Origin: Mycolicibacterium sp. S2-37
GTDB lineage: Bacteria; Actinomycetota; Actinomycetes; Mycobacteriales; Mycobacteriaceae
Reading direction: 5' to 3'
DNA length: 64,000 bases
NCBI RefSeq assembly: GCF_017352375.1
Contig: NZ_JAFEVR010000013.1
Location: 124,001-188,000, forward strand
Shown here one piece after another: positions 26,954 through 36,400 of this stretch. The notes beneath the pieces were generated by a model, which had not been told where the DNA came from, did not search any database, and was given only the letters and a program-made list of their open reading frames with translations. A program made the translations under genes and the position numbers. Every line of letters begins with the position of its first letter. The first letter of the stretch is position 1.

Positions 26954-27970
26954 TTAGGCCGCGAGTTGGTTGACCACACCGGCGAATACGGTGGGCAGTG
27001 CGTGGGCGGCGGGCACGATGCGCGACCGCAGCAGCGGGATCGATCCGGCGCGGACCAATCCCGCGGTGAGCAGACGGTAACGACGGGTCAGTGTCCGCCA
27101 CTGCCGGTCGTAGTCGTCGGGACGTTGTGCGACAACGGATTCGACCAGGAGTTCGGCGCCGCCGAAGGCGAGTCCGAGCCCTTCGCCGGTGAGTGCATCG
27201 ATGTAGCCGGCGGCGTCGCCGACCAGCAGCACCCGGCCCGCGGTCCGGCTGCGCGCCTTCTGCCGTAGCGGGCCGGCGGCCCGGTCGGGCCCGTGGGAAT
27301 GGCCGCCGATGCGGTCGGCCAGCGTGGGGAACTCGGCGAGGTGGTGGTCGAATCCGCCGCGGCCGGAACTCAGGATCGCGATGCCCACGCAGTCGTCGGC
27401 GACCGGGGTCACGTAGGCCTCGCTGCCCGCCGCCCAATGCACCTCCACCCGATCGCTCCACGGCGCGATGTGGACGTGGCGCCGGATGCCCCACCGTCGC
27501 GGTCCCCGGCACGGCTGAGAGAGGCCCAGCGCGCGCCGAATCGGTGAGTGCAGGCCGTCTGCGGCCGCGAGATACCGGGCTCGCAGCCCGGCGGCTTGCA
27601 CCGAGGTGGCGTCCTGGCTGACGCCGCCGACGTCGCCGTGCACGGTGCGCACCCCGGCGTCCGAGGCCGCCTCGCGCAGCGCGGCGTGCAGTACGGTCCG
27701 TCGCACACCGCGCCCGCATCCGGTTCGGAAGTTCGCGTCGATCCGCTGCTTTCCGTCGATATAGGCGATGCCGCGCAACGGCTCACCCGGTGGCGCGACG
27801 CCGAGGCGCTCCAGATGGGCCACCGTGTGCGGCATCATGCCTTCGCCGCAGGCCTTGTCCAGGGTGCCGCTGCGGCGTTCGACGACCACCACCTCCAGTC
27901 CGGCTCTGGCCCCGTACAGCGCGGTGGCCAGGCCGGCCGGGCCGCCCCCGGCGACGAGGAGATCGATCAT
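26954..27970 (-). CDS. FAD-dependent oxidoreductase/hydroxylase of the geranylgeranyl-reductase group (SrsC-like)
   Basis: A 338-residue flavoprotein. The dinucleotide motif GGGPAG lies at 8-13, the CGEGMMP segment at 41-47 and the second FAD motif GDAAG at 251-255, followed by TGEGLGLA: the p-hydroxybenzoate hydroxylase/geranylgeranyl reductase pattern. In the Streptomyces srsABC pathway a flavoprotein hydroxylates the alkylresorcinol ring on the way to quinones; the same job is inferred here from the adjacent type III PKS and ICMT-like genes. The ATG overlaps the previous stop by four bases. Confidence 0.83.
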   Translation of the reverse strand: MIDLLVAGGGPAGLATALYGARAGLEVVVVERRSGTLDKACGEGMMPHTVAHLERLGVAPPGEPLRGIAYIDGKQRIDANFRTGCGRGVRRTVLHAALREAASDAGVRTVHGDVGGVSQDATSVQAAGLRARYLAAADGLHSPIRRALGLSQPCRGPRRWGIRRHVHIAPWSDRVEVHWAAGSEAYVTPVADDCVGIAILSSGRGGFDHHLAEFPTLADRIGGHSHGPDRAAGPLRQKARSRTAGRVLLVGDAAGYIDALTGEGLGLAFGGAELLVESVVAQRPDDYDRQWRTLTRRYRLLTAGLVRAGSIPLLRSRIVPAAHALPTVFAGVVNQLAA

Positions 27971-28476
27971 CGGAGCCCCGCGAGTGCGGTGTTCTCGGTC
28001 CGGACGCGGGTGTACAGCAGCCCGGCGTTGAGCACCGTGAACACCAGCGCGGTGAGCCATGAGGTGTGCACCAGCGGTAGCGCGATGCCCTCGACGGCGA
28101 CGGCGACGTAGTTGGGGTGGGGGATGAGCCGGTACGGGCCGCCGGTGACCCGCGGCGCCCCCGGAACGACGATCACCCTGGTGTTCCACTGGCGGCCGAG
28201 GGTGGTGATGCACCACCAGCGCAGCGCCTGTGCGGCCACCACCAGCACGAGCATCGCCAACCCCAGGGCGGGGATGAACGGCCGGTGCAGCAGGTCGGCC
28301 TCGAGCAGGCATCCGGCGAGCAGACCGATGTGCAGCACCACCATCACCGGGTAGTGCCCGGAGCCCGACTCGGTGCCGCCCCGCTCCCGGCTCCAGCGCC
28401 GGTTACGTTCGGCGACGACGACTTCGACGATCCGCTCGGCGCCGATCGCGAGGATCAGCAACGCGTACCAGGCCAT
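27967..28476 (-). CDS. ICMT-like membrane methyltransferase (SrsB-like)
   Basis: A 169-residue membrane protein with about five hydrophobic helices and the isoprenylcysteine carboxyl methyltransferase signature at 116-130 (RLIPHPNYVAVAVEG), preceded by TGGPYR. Bacterial members next to type III polyketide synthases O-methylate alkylresorcinols using S-adenosylmethionine at the membrane. It starts three bases after the polyketide synthase stop and overlaps the FAD gene by four, so all are in one transcript. Function is inferred from family and context. Confidence 0.84.
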   Translation of the reverse strand: MAWYALLILAIGAERIVEVVVAERNRRWSRERGGTESGSGHYPVMVVLHIGLLAGCLLEADLLHRPFIPALGLAMLVLVVAAQALRWWCITTLGRQWNTRVIVVPGAPRVTGGPYRLIPHPNYVAVAVEGIALPLVHTSWLTALVFTVLNAGLLYTRVRTENTALAGLR

Positions 28477-28479
28477 GGG

Positions 28480-29541
28480 TCAGCGCCAGCGCAGCAGGAC
28501 GAGTTCGGAGCAGAACCCCGGGCCCATCGCCAGCATCAGGCCCGGGGAGCCCGCCGGCGGGCGTTTGGCGATGGTGTCGCGCAGCACGTGCAGCACCGAC
28601 GCCGAGGACAGGTTGCCGACCTCGGCCAGGGATCGCCAGGTCAGCTCCAGAGCATCATCGGGCAGGCCGAGGGTGGCGGTGATGGCCTCGATCACCTTCG
28701 GCCCGCCGGGGTGGCTGACCCAGGTGCCGATGTCGCCGACCGTCATACCGTGACTGCCCAGAAAGCCCGAGACATCCTCTCCCAGAAAACGTTCGACGAC
28801 CCGGGGCACATCCGGTGAGAGCACCAGCCGGAAGCCGCTGGCGTCGATGTCCCAGCCCATCGTGCGCAGCGAGTCGGGGTACAGATGGCTGCGGGAGTCG
28901 AGGATCTGCGGCCCCTGACCTGGCGGGAGATGCTCGGCCCGAGCCTCTCCCACCGCCACCACGGCGGCGGCGCCGTCCCCGAACAGGCCGCTGCCCACCA
29001 CTGTCGCCATCGTCGGCTCGGTCTTGGACACCAGCGAACACAGTTCGACGGCGAGCAGGACCGCGACGCCGTCGGGATGGCCGACGAGGTAGTCGTGCAG
29101 CCGCGCCACGCCCGCGGCGCCCGCCACGCAACCCAGCCCGAACATCGGCACGCGGCGCACGTCGGGGCGCAGGCCGACGCGGGCGGCGATGCGGGCGTCC
29201 AGCGGCGGGACCGCGATACCGGTGACGGTGGTGGTGTAGATGACGTCGACCTCGCCGGCGTCGATCCCGGCGTCGTCCAGAGCGCCGGTCAGCGCTGCAG
29301 CACCGAGTTCCACGGCATGCTCGATGAACAGATCGTTGGCCCGGCCGAAGTCGGTCACCTCCGCGTACCGGTCCAGCGGCAGGATCATGTGGCGGGTGTC
29401 GACCTTGGCGCTGCGATGCAGCGCGCGGATGCTCTCGGCGTAGGGCGCATAGCCCGGGAGCGCAATCAGCGCTTCGGTCACCTCGGCTTGGCTGTAGCGG
29501 TTCTGCGGTACTTCTCCGCGCACGGCGGCGACGACACTCAT
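28480..29541 (-). CDS. Type III polyketide synthase (chalcone/stilbene synthase family, alkylresorcinol/alkylpyrone type)
   Basis: A 353-residue homodimeric ketosynthase that extends acyl-CoA starters with malonyl-CoA and cyclises the product. The catalytic triad is visible: Cys138 in FGLGCVAGAAG, His277 in SHPGGPKV and Asn310 in EVGNLSSAS. It resembles the mycobacterial Pks10/Pks18 group, which uses long-chain starters. With the adjacent methyltransferase and flavoenzyme it matches the srsABC arrangement for phenolic lipids and quinones. The start codon overlaps the MMPL stop by four bases. Confidence 0.93.
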   Translation of the reverse strand: MSVVAAVRGEVPQNRYSQAEVTEALIALPGYAPYAESIRALHRSAKVDTRHMILPLDRYAEVTDFGRANDLFIEHAVELGAAALTGALDDAGIDAGEVDVIYTTTVTGIAVPPLDARIAARVGLRPDVRRVPMFGLGCVAGAAGVARLHDYLVGHPDGVAVLLAVELCSLVSKTEPTMATVVGSGLFGDGAAAVVAVGEARAEHLPPGQGPQILDSRSHLYPDSLRTMGWDIDASGFRLVLSPDVPRVVERFLGEDVSGFLGSHGMTVGDIGTWVSHPGGPKVIEAITATLGLPDDALELTWRSLAEVGNLSSASVLHVLRDTIAKRPPAGSPGLMLAMGPGFCSELVLLRWR

Positions 29542-31766
29542 GACATTCTGCCCTTCTCCATTTCGGTTTCTGCGGTCAATACTTCTGATGGGACGAAAGG
29601 TGCTGGAGGAAAACCTGATTCACGCAGACCGATCCGCCCGTGCAGCCGGGACAACCACGCTGGTGCCCACCAGTTCTTCTCGCCGAGAACGTGCATGAAC
29701 GCCGGCATCAGCACCATCCGGACCAGCGTCGCGTCGACCAGCACGGCGAGCGTGAGGCCGAGGCCGAACATCCGCATGAACGACACCTCGGCGGCGATCA
29801 GCGCAGCGAACGAGATGGACATGACGACGGCCGCCGCGGTGACGACCCGGCCCGTGCGGGCGATGCCGAGCGCGACGCTGGCGTCGTTGTCCGCCCTGCG
29901 GCGTGGTGAGTCGAGCCAGAATTCGCGGATGCGCGAGACGAGGAACACCTCGTAGTCCATCGACAGGCCGAAGGCGATGCAGAACAACAGCACCGGAACG
30001 TTGGCGACCAGCGTTCCCGTCGGTGTGGTACCCAGCGCGCCGAGGTGCCCGTCCTGAAAGATCCACACCATCGCGCCGAAGGCCGCCGTCAACGAGAGCA
30101 TGTTCAGCACAAGCGCTTTGATCGGGATCGCGATGCTGCCCGTCAGCAGGAACAGCAGCACGAACATGATGGCCGCGATCAACCCCAGCACCAGCGGCAG
30201 CCGGGCGGTGATGGCATCGACGCTGTCGCGGTTGGTTTGGGCGGTGCCGGCGAACAGGACGTCGCGGCCGCCGGGCCCGGCCACGGCGTGCAGGTGATCG
30301 AGCTGTGCCTCCGAGCGGTCGGAGAACAGCGGCGCTGCGCTGTGCACGGTCAGAAACGCCCGGCCGTCCACCTCGGTCGCCGGCGACACCGCCGTGACAT
30401 CGGGCGTCTGTGACAACGCGTCGCGGTAGGCGGCGAGGTCGCGACCCGTCAGACCGGAGGTGTCGGGGAGTACGACGGTGACCGCGGTCGCCGAATCGTC
30501 GACGAATTCGTCGCGCAGTTGATCGCCGACCTGGTGCGCCGACGCCGATGCCGGCAGCACCCGGTCGTCGGGGAACCCCCACTTGACCCCGGCGAACGGC
30601 GCCCCGAGCAGCACCAGCAGCGCGACGACACCCAGACCGTAGGGCAGTGCCCGGCGCATGACCGCAGTCGTCCAGCGGTGCAGGAACTGCCCGCGGTCCG
30701 GACGGTGCCGTGCCCGCGGACGGTTGTCCAGGCGACGGCCGAGCAGCACCACCGCCGCGGGCGTGATGACCAGTGCGGCCAGCGCGGCGAAAGCCACCGT
30801 CGCGACGCCGGCATAGGCGAAGGACTTGAGGAAGCGCATCGGAAACAGCACCATCACCGCCATCGACAGCGCGACGATCGTCGCCGAGAACAGCACGGTG
30901 CGGCCCGCGGTGACCATCATCGTCACCACTGCGGCCTCCCGCGTGGCGCCGTCGCCGATCTCGTCGCGGTATCTGCTGATCATCAACAGCGTGTAGTCGA
31001 TGGCCAGTGCGAGACCCAGTGCGGCACTGAGGTTCAGCGCGAAGATCGACACATCGGTGAAGGCGGTGACACCCCGCAGCACGGCCAGGGCACCGAGGAC
31101 GGCGATACCGCCGACGGCGACGGGCACCGCGGCGACCAGCAGCCCCCCGAACACCCACACCAGCACCAGGAAGCTCAACGGGATCGCCAGCGACTCCATC
31201 AGCAGCAGGTCGCGCTGCGACTGTTCGGTGATCTCCGCGTCGACCATCGCCGGACCGCCGGTCCGCACCGTGACGCCGTCCCGGTCGATCGCCACCTCGG
31301 CGGACAGCGCCCTGGCGTGGTCCTGGGCCTGGGTCTGGTCACCTGCGATTCCGGCCACGATCAGCGCGGACCGGCCGTCGGTGCTCACGAGCTCGCCGCC
31401 GGACGCCGGAGGCGCCGTCCACGGAGAGGTCACCGAGGCCACCTGGGGAGACCGTTCGAGCGCCCCGACGATCTCCTCGCCGACGCGTCGGGCGCGGTCG
31501 CTGCGATAGCCGTCAGGCGACGAGACGACGGTGAGCAGTTGCGACGATCCCTGGCCGAATGCGTCGGCGAGCAGGGCCGCGGCCCGCGCCGACTCGGCCG
31601 ACGGGTCCTCGAATCCGCACGCGCACAACGACTTCGTGACCGGCACACCGAAGATCGCGGCGGCGACGGCGATCAGCACGGCCATGGCGACGACGCGGCG
31701 CGGTGCGGTGAGCGCGAGCCGGGCCAACCGGCGCAGAGCCGAACGGTGCGGGACTTGCTGAGTCAC
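29538..31766 (-). CDS. MMPL-family RND transporter
   Basis: A 742-residue membrane transporter with two repeats, each one helix, a large outer loop and five more helices. This matches the shorter YdfJ-like MMPL group rather than the large MmpL3-type lipid exporters. The first helix is at about 26-45, followed by GFEDPSAESA. Members export lipids or drugs by proton motive force. Its overlap with the polyketide synthase gene suggests it moves the phenolic lipid product or protects against it. GTG at 31766 was chosen: a purine-rich CGAGGGGG site lies upstream and the promoter is just ahead; an ATG at 31808 precedes the predicted transcript start. Confidence 0.88.
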   Translation of the reverse strand: MTQQVPHRSALRRLARLALTAPRRVVAMAVLIAVAAAIFGVPVTKSLCACGFEDPSAESARAAALLADAFGQGSSQLLTVVSSPDGYRSDRARRVGEEIVGALERSPQVASVTSPWTAPPASGGELVSTDGRSALIVAGIAGDQTQAQDHARALSAEVAIDRDGVTVRTGGPAMVDAEITEQSQRDLLLMESLAIPLSFLVLVWVFGGLLVAAVPVAVGGIAVLGALAVLRGVTAFTDVSIFALNLSAALGLALAIDYTLLMISRYRDEIGDGATREAAVVTMMVTAGRTVLFSATIVALSMAVMVLFPMRFLKSFAYAGVATVAFAALAALVITPAAVVLLGRRLDNRPRARHRPDRGQFLHRWTTAVMRRALPYGLGVVALLVLLGAPFAGVKWGFPDDRVLPASASAHQVGDQLRDEFVDDSATAVTVVLPDTSGLTGRDLAAYRDALSQTPDVTAVSPATEVDGRAFLTVHSAAPLFSDRSEAQLDHLHAVAGPGGRDVLFAGTAQTNRDSVDAITARLPLVLGLIAAIMFVLLFLLTGSIAIPIKALVLNMLSLTAAFGAMVWIFQDGHLGALGTTPTGTLVANVPVLLFCIAFGLSMDYEVFLVSRIREFWLDSPRRRADNDASVALGIARTGRVVTAAAVVMSISFAALIAAEVSFMRMFGLGLTLAVLVDATLVRMVLMPAFMHVLGEKNWWAPAWLSRLHGRIGLRESGFPPAPFVPSEVLTAETEMEKGRMS

Positions 31767-31890
31767 GTCGGCCCCCTCGAAAGATGTCAACAACCGATGA
31801 CTTAGCACGGTAGGCCGATGGCGCGGCTATGTCAACAGATGGTGACTTCTGCTCGGGGGAGGTGACGCGCACGGCGCCGGCGAACGATGG
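31767..31890 (-). promoter_or_regulatory. MMPL-PKS operon promoter with two GTCA-N8-TGAC operators
   Basis: On the minus strand TTGACA (31835-31830), a 17-base spacer and TACCGT (31812-31807) form a near-consensus sigma-A promoter with a start around 31800. Two related sites ATGTCAACA...GACTT lie at 31784-31803 and 31829-31848; each contains GTCA-N8-TGAC (31786-31801 and 31831-31846), and the second is more fully palindromic. One covers the transcription start and the other the -35 box. The TetR gene immediately upstream is the obvious candidate to bind them. Confidence 0.75.
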
Positions 31891-32454
31891 TCAGTCCGAA
31901 TACGGGCCGAGCAGCAGCTGCTGGATCACCGGACGGCTCCAGCGGATCAGCTCCTGGTGGCTGAGGTTGGCCACCGCGGGATTGGCCAGCACGTACCTGG
32001 TGGTGGCGAGCCCGATCACGAAGGCACCCATCAGACCGGCGCGCTGCGCGGGGTGGTCCGGGGCCACGGCGGCGAGCGCAGGCCCCACCTGTGTGGCGAA
32101 CACGCGGCGCAACGTGTCGGCCGCGGTCTCGCTGGTCATGGCCGCGCGCAGCAGGGCGACGAACGTGGTGTCCTGCTCCCATACCGCGAAGAAGCGCGAC
32201 AGCAGTGCATCGGCGACCTCGTCACGGTCGAGCGCGGCCAGGTCGGGCAGGTCGATCGTGAACTCGGCGGCTTCGGCGAAGAGCTCCTGCTTGCTGCCGA
32301 AGTAGCGGATGATCAGCGCGGGATCCACGCCGACGTCCGCGGCGACCCCACGCATCGTGGTGCCCTGATACCCGTCGGAGGCGAACCGGCGCCGCGCCGC
32401 GGCCAGGATGTCGGCCCGGGTCTGCGGCGCATTGCGCGATCTGGCCGTTCCCAC
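31891..32454 (-). CDS. TetR-family transcriptional repressor
   Basis: A 187-residue TetR/AcrR regulator. The N-terminal HTH (about 12-58) includes the typical GYQGTTMRGVAADVGVDPALIIRYFGSKQELF pattern in two parts, and the rest is the helical ligand-binding domain. It is encoded just upstream of, and in the same direction as, the MMPL-PKS operon, and paired palindromes overlap that operon's promoter. It probably senses the lipid product or a related toxin and relieves repression. The GTG start at 32454 is assumed because the sequence aligns from there. Confidence 0.9.
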   Translation of the reverse strand: MGTARSRNAPQTRADILAAARRRFASDGYQGTTMRGVAADVGVDPALIIRYFGSKQELFAEAAEFTIDLPDLAALDRDEVADALLSRFFAVWEQDTTFVALLRAAMTSETAADTLRRVFATQVGPALAAVAPDHPAQRAGLMGAFVIGLATTRYVLANPAVANLSHQELIRWSRPVIQQLLLGPYSD

Positions 32455-32535
32455 CCGGTGAAGGATAGGCGCTTTCCGGTTTTCCTCTGGTTTTCCTCCT
32501 TATCAGCGCGCTACGGCTCTGGCATGCTGGTGATC

Positions 32536-32967
32536 ATGACCGACCCAGCACAGTTCGGCAGCAACAACCCCGAAGGCGCGCCGCCGCCGCCACCGGGACA
32601 GGGTTACCCGCCGCCGTATCCTCAGCAAACCGGATACGGGCAGCAGGGCGGTTACCCGCCTCCGGGCGCGTACCCGCCGCCGTACTACGACCCGTCGGCG
32701 CCCTACGGCCGCCACCCCATCACCGGTGAACCGCTGTCGGAGAAGTCCAAGCTCGTCGCCGGGCTGCTGCAGTTGCTGGGCCTGCTCGGTCTGGTCGGCA
32801 TCGGCCGCATCTATCTGGGCCAGACCGGCCTCGGCGTCGCGCAGTTGGTCGTCGGCCTCGTCACCTGCGGGCTGGGCGCGGTCATCTGGGGCATCATCGA
32901 CGCCATCCTCATCTTCACCGACAAGGTCCGCGACCAGCAGGGGCTTCCGCTGCGCGATGGCTCCTGA
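32536..32967 (+). CDS. TM2-domain membrane protein with proline/glycine/tyrosine-rich N-terminus
   Basis: A 143-residue protein (Rv1615 type). Residues 1-65 are a low-complexity Pro/Gly/Tyr/Gln segment (repeated PPPY and GY units); residues 75-135 are the TM2 domain, two helices joined by a short turn with the GIGRIYLGQTGLGVAQL signature. Role unknown; such proteins often sit in the envelope. Two ATGs are possible, 32524 and 32536; 32536 gives the expected MTDPAQFG start. It overlaps the DUF2752 gene by 11 bases. Confidence 0.85.
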   Translation: MTDPAQFGSNNPEGAPPPPPGQGYPPPYPQQTGYGQQGGYPPPGAYPPPYYDPSAPYGRHPITGEPLSEKSKLVAGLLQLLGLLGLVGIGRIYLGQTGLGVAQLVVGLVTCGLGAVIWGIIDAILIFTDKVRDQQGLPLRDGS

Positions 32968-33370
32968 GGCCCCGCACCGCAACCGCACACCGCGCTATGT
33001 CGCGTTGGGCACCGGGGCCCTGGTCGCCGGGGCGCTGACCTACATCGGCCTGGCCGATCCGCATCGACCGGGTTTCGTCGCCCCGCCGTGCCCGTTCCTG
33101 CACCTCACCGGGTGGTTCTGCCCCGGGTGCGGTGGGCTACGCATGACGCACGACCTGATGCACGGCGACGTCGCCGCGGCGGCGGCCGACAACGTGTACC
33201 TGCTCGTCGGCCTCCCGCTGCTGGCGCTGTGGGCCCTGGTCCGGCGCCGGCAGCGCCTGCCGGTGCTCCCGGTGCCCGCGGTCATCGTGATCGCCGCCAG
33301 CGCCGTCGCATGGACCGTCGTCCGCAACCTGCCCGGGTTTCCGCTGGTCCCGACGCTTCTCACCGGGTAG
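32957..33370 (+). CDS. DUF2752 membrane protein
   Basis: A 137-residue membrane protein (Rv1616 type) with three hydrophobic segments. The DUF2752 signature is clear: CPFLHLTGWFCPGCGGLR followed by a histidine-containing THDLMHGD loop. The conserved cysteines suggest a metal-binding or redox role, which is not established. It overlaps the preceding TM2 gene by 11 bases and likely forms a pair with it. In M. tuberculosis the pair lies just before pykA; here gltB-gltD is between. Confidence 0.86.
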   Translation: MAPEAPHRNRTPRYVALGTGALVAGALTYIGLADPHRPGFVAPPCPFLHLTGWFCPGCGGLRMTHDLMHGDVAAAAADNVYLLVGLPLLALWALVRRRQRLPVLPVPAVIVIAASAVAWTVVRNLPGFPLVPTLLTG

Positions 33371-33455
33371 TCGCCCCCGCTTCGCTGATACACTGAGCGT
33401 TCGGGCCGTCGCAGTCCCAGATCCCCCCAAGATCACGACTGCGGAGGCGTTTTCG
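33371..33455 (+). promoter_or_regulatory. gltB promoter and leader hairpin
   Basis: TACACT at 33389-33394, within TGATACACT, is a likely -10 box, giving a leader of about 55 bases. In the leader, CGCAGTC (33410-33416) can pair perfectly with GACTGCG (33437-33443) around a 20-base C-rich loop. The Shine-Dalgarno GGAGG (33443-33447) touches the 3' arm, so folding could affect translation. Confidence 0.5.
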
Positions 33456-36400
33456 ATGCTCTATTCGGCACTGCCCGACGCCCAGGGGCTTTACGACCCG
33501 GAGCGCGAGAAGGATTCGTGCGGCGTCGCCATGATCACCGACATCCGGGGCAGGCGGTCGCATTCGATCGTCGCCGACGGACTGGTCGCACTCGAACATC
33601 TCGATCACCGCGGTGCCGCCGGCGCGGAGACCAACAGCGGTGACGGAGCGGGCATCCTGCTGCAGTTGCCCGTCGAACTGTTCTCCGACGTCGTCGACTT
33701 CGACCTCCCCGCGCCGACCGTCGCCGGCTGCAACACCTACGCCGCCGGAATCTGCTTTCTGCCACGAGATTCCGCCGAACGCGCCGAGGCGACCCGGCAG
33801 GTCGAGACCATCGCGGCCGACGAGGGGCTCGACGTCCTCGGCTGGCGGGTGCTGCCCACCGACCCCGTGGCGGCCGGCGTGGGTGTCACCGCGCTGGGCT
33901 GCATGCCGTTCATGGCCCAATTGTTCGTCGCCGCACCAGAAGTCGACGGTGAGCGACCTGGCGGTATCGACCTCGACCGGCGGGTGTACCCGCTGCGCAA
34001 ACGCGCCGAGAAGCTCGCCGACGTCTACTTCCCGTCGCTGTCGAGCCGCACCATCGCCTACAAGGGCATGCTGACCACCGGCCAGCTCCCACTGTTCTTC
34101 GCCGATCTGCGCGACGAACGCTGTCGCAGTGCGATAGTCATCGTGCACAGCCGCTTCTCCACCAACACGTTCCCGTCCTGGCCGCTGGCCCACCCGTTCC
34201 GGTTCCTCGCCCACAACGGCGAGATCAACACCGTGCGGGGCAACCGCAACCGGATGCACGCCCGTGAGGCGATGCTCGCGACGAGCCGCATTCCGGGCGA
34301 CCTGAGCCGCATCTCGCCGATCTGCACCCCGGACTCCTCGGACTCCGCGTCGTTGGACGAGGTGCTCGAACTGCTGCACCTGGGCGGGCGCAGCCTGCCG
34401 CACGCGGTGCTGATGATGATCCCCGAGGCGTGGGAGAACAACGCCGCGATGCCCGCCGGCGAACGGGCCTTCTGGCAGTTCCACGCCTCGCTGATGGAAC
34501 CGTGGGACGGCCCGGCCTGTGTCACATTCACCGACGGCACCCTGGTCGGGGCGGTGTTGGACCGCAACGGGTTACGCCCTGGACGCTGGTGGCGGACGGT
34601 GGACGACCGGATTATCCTCGCCAGCGAGAGCGGCGTCCTCGACGTTCCCTCGGCGCAGATCGTCGCCAAGGGCCGGCTCCAGCCGGGCAGGATGCTGCTC
34701 ATCGACACCGCCGCCGGACGGATCGTCTCCGACGACGAGGTCAAGCTCGGGCTGTCCAATGCCGAGGCGTACGGGGAGTGGCTGCACGCCGGACTGCTCG
34801 AACTGTCCGCCCTGCCGGAGCGGGGCCGCGTGACGCCCAACCACGACTCCGTGGTGCGCCGTCAGATCGCCTTCGGCTACACCGAGGAGGAACTGCGCAT
34901 CCTGCTCACGCCCATGGCGGCCTCCGGGGCCGAACCGCTGGGCTCCATGGGCACCGACACCCCCCCCGCGGTGCTCTCGCAGCGGTCGCGGTCGCTCTAC
35001 GACTACTTCGTCGAACTCTTCGCCCAGGTGACCAATCCGCCGCTCGACGCGATCCGCGAAGAGGTCGTCACCAGCATGGCCCGCGTCATGGGACCCGAGC
35101 AGAACCTGCTGGAGCCGACGGCTGCGTCATGCCGTCAGATCCTGCTGAAGTGGCCGGTGCTCGACAACGACGAACTCAACAAGATCGTCCACATCAACGA
35201 CGACGGTGAGCATCCGGGCCTGCGCAGCGCGGTGCTCAAGGCGCTCTACGACGTCGAACGCGGGGGTGAAGGCCTCGCCGAGGCCCTCGAGGATCTGCGG
35301 CAGCGCGCCTGCGACGCCATCGCCGAGGGCGCACGCACCCTGGTCATCTCCGACCGCGACTCCGACCACACCCGCGCGCCGATCCCGTCGCTACTGGCGG
35401 TGTCGGCGGTGCACCACCATCTGGTGCGCACCAAGCAACGCACCACCGTCGCACTGGTCGTGGAGACCGGCGATGCTCGCGAGGTGCACCACGTCGCGAT
35501 GCTCATCGGTTTCGGCGCCGCGGCGGTCAATCCGTATCTGGCGTTCGAGTCCATCGAGGACCTCATCAGGGAGGGCGAACTCACCGGCGTCGAAGCCACT
35601 GCGGCAGTGCGTAATTACCTCAAGGCCCTCGGCAAGGGGGTGATGAAGGTGATGAGCAAGATGGGTATCTCCACCGTCGCGTCCTACACCGCCGCGCAGG
35701 CCTTTGAGGCGGTCGGCATCGACCGCGCGGTCGTCGACGAGTACTTCACCGGAACCCCGACGCAAATCGGCGGCATCGGACTCGACGTGATCGCCGAAGA
35801 GGTCAAACTGCGCCATCGCCGCGCCTACCCGGAGAATCCGACCGAACGCGTGCACCGTCGCCTCGAGATCGGCGGCGAATACGCCTACCGCCGAGAAGGC
35901 GAACTGCATCTGTTCACCCCGGAAGTGGTGTTCCTGCTGCAGCATTCGACACGGACCGGCCGCTATGAGGTGTTTCGGCAGTACTCCGAGGAAGTCGACC
36001 GGCTCTCCCGCGAGGGGGGGACGCTGCGTGGTCTGTTCGAACTGAAGAAGGGCATCCTGCCCGCTGTGCCGCTCGACGAGGTGGAGCCCGTCGAGGCCAT
36101 CGTCAGGCGGTTCAGCACCGGCGCCATGAGCTACGGGTCGATCAGCGCGGAGGCGCACGAAACCATGGCCATCGCGATGAACAACCTCGGGGGCCGGTCG
36201 AACAGCGGTGAAGGCGGCGAGGATGTGGACCGGCTCTACGACCCGCGCCGGCGCAGCGCCGTCAAGCAGGTCGCCAGCGGCCGCTTCGGCGTCACCAGCG
36301 ACTATCTGGTCAACGCCACCGACATCCAGATCAAGATGGCCCAGGGCGCCAAACCCGGTGAGGGTGGTCAACTCCCGGGCTACAAGGTGTATCCGAACAT

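Noticed and set aside
26954..27970. Geranylgeranyl reductase acting on menaquinone or archaeal-type lipids
   Set aside because: The family motifs allow it, but the type III PKS and ICMT-like genes fused in the same operon favour a ring hydroxylase; left open in the annotation.
31785..31790. A second minus-strand TTGACA upstream of the MMPL gene
   Set aside because: A -10 at normal spacing would fall inside the coding region. It is better explained as part of the repeated operator site.
19171..32454. Prophage, integrative element or transposon carrying the accessory genes
   Set aside because: No integrase, transposase, phage gene, tRNA attachment site or terminal repeat was seen in or beside the block.
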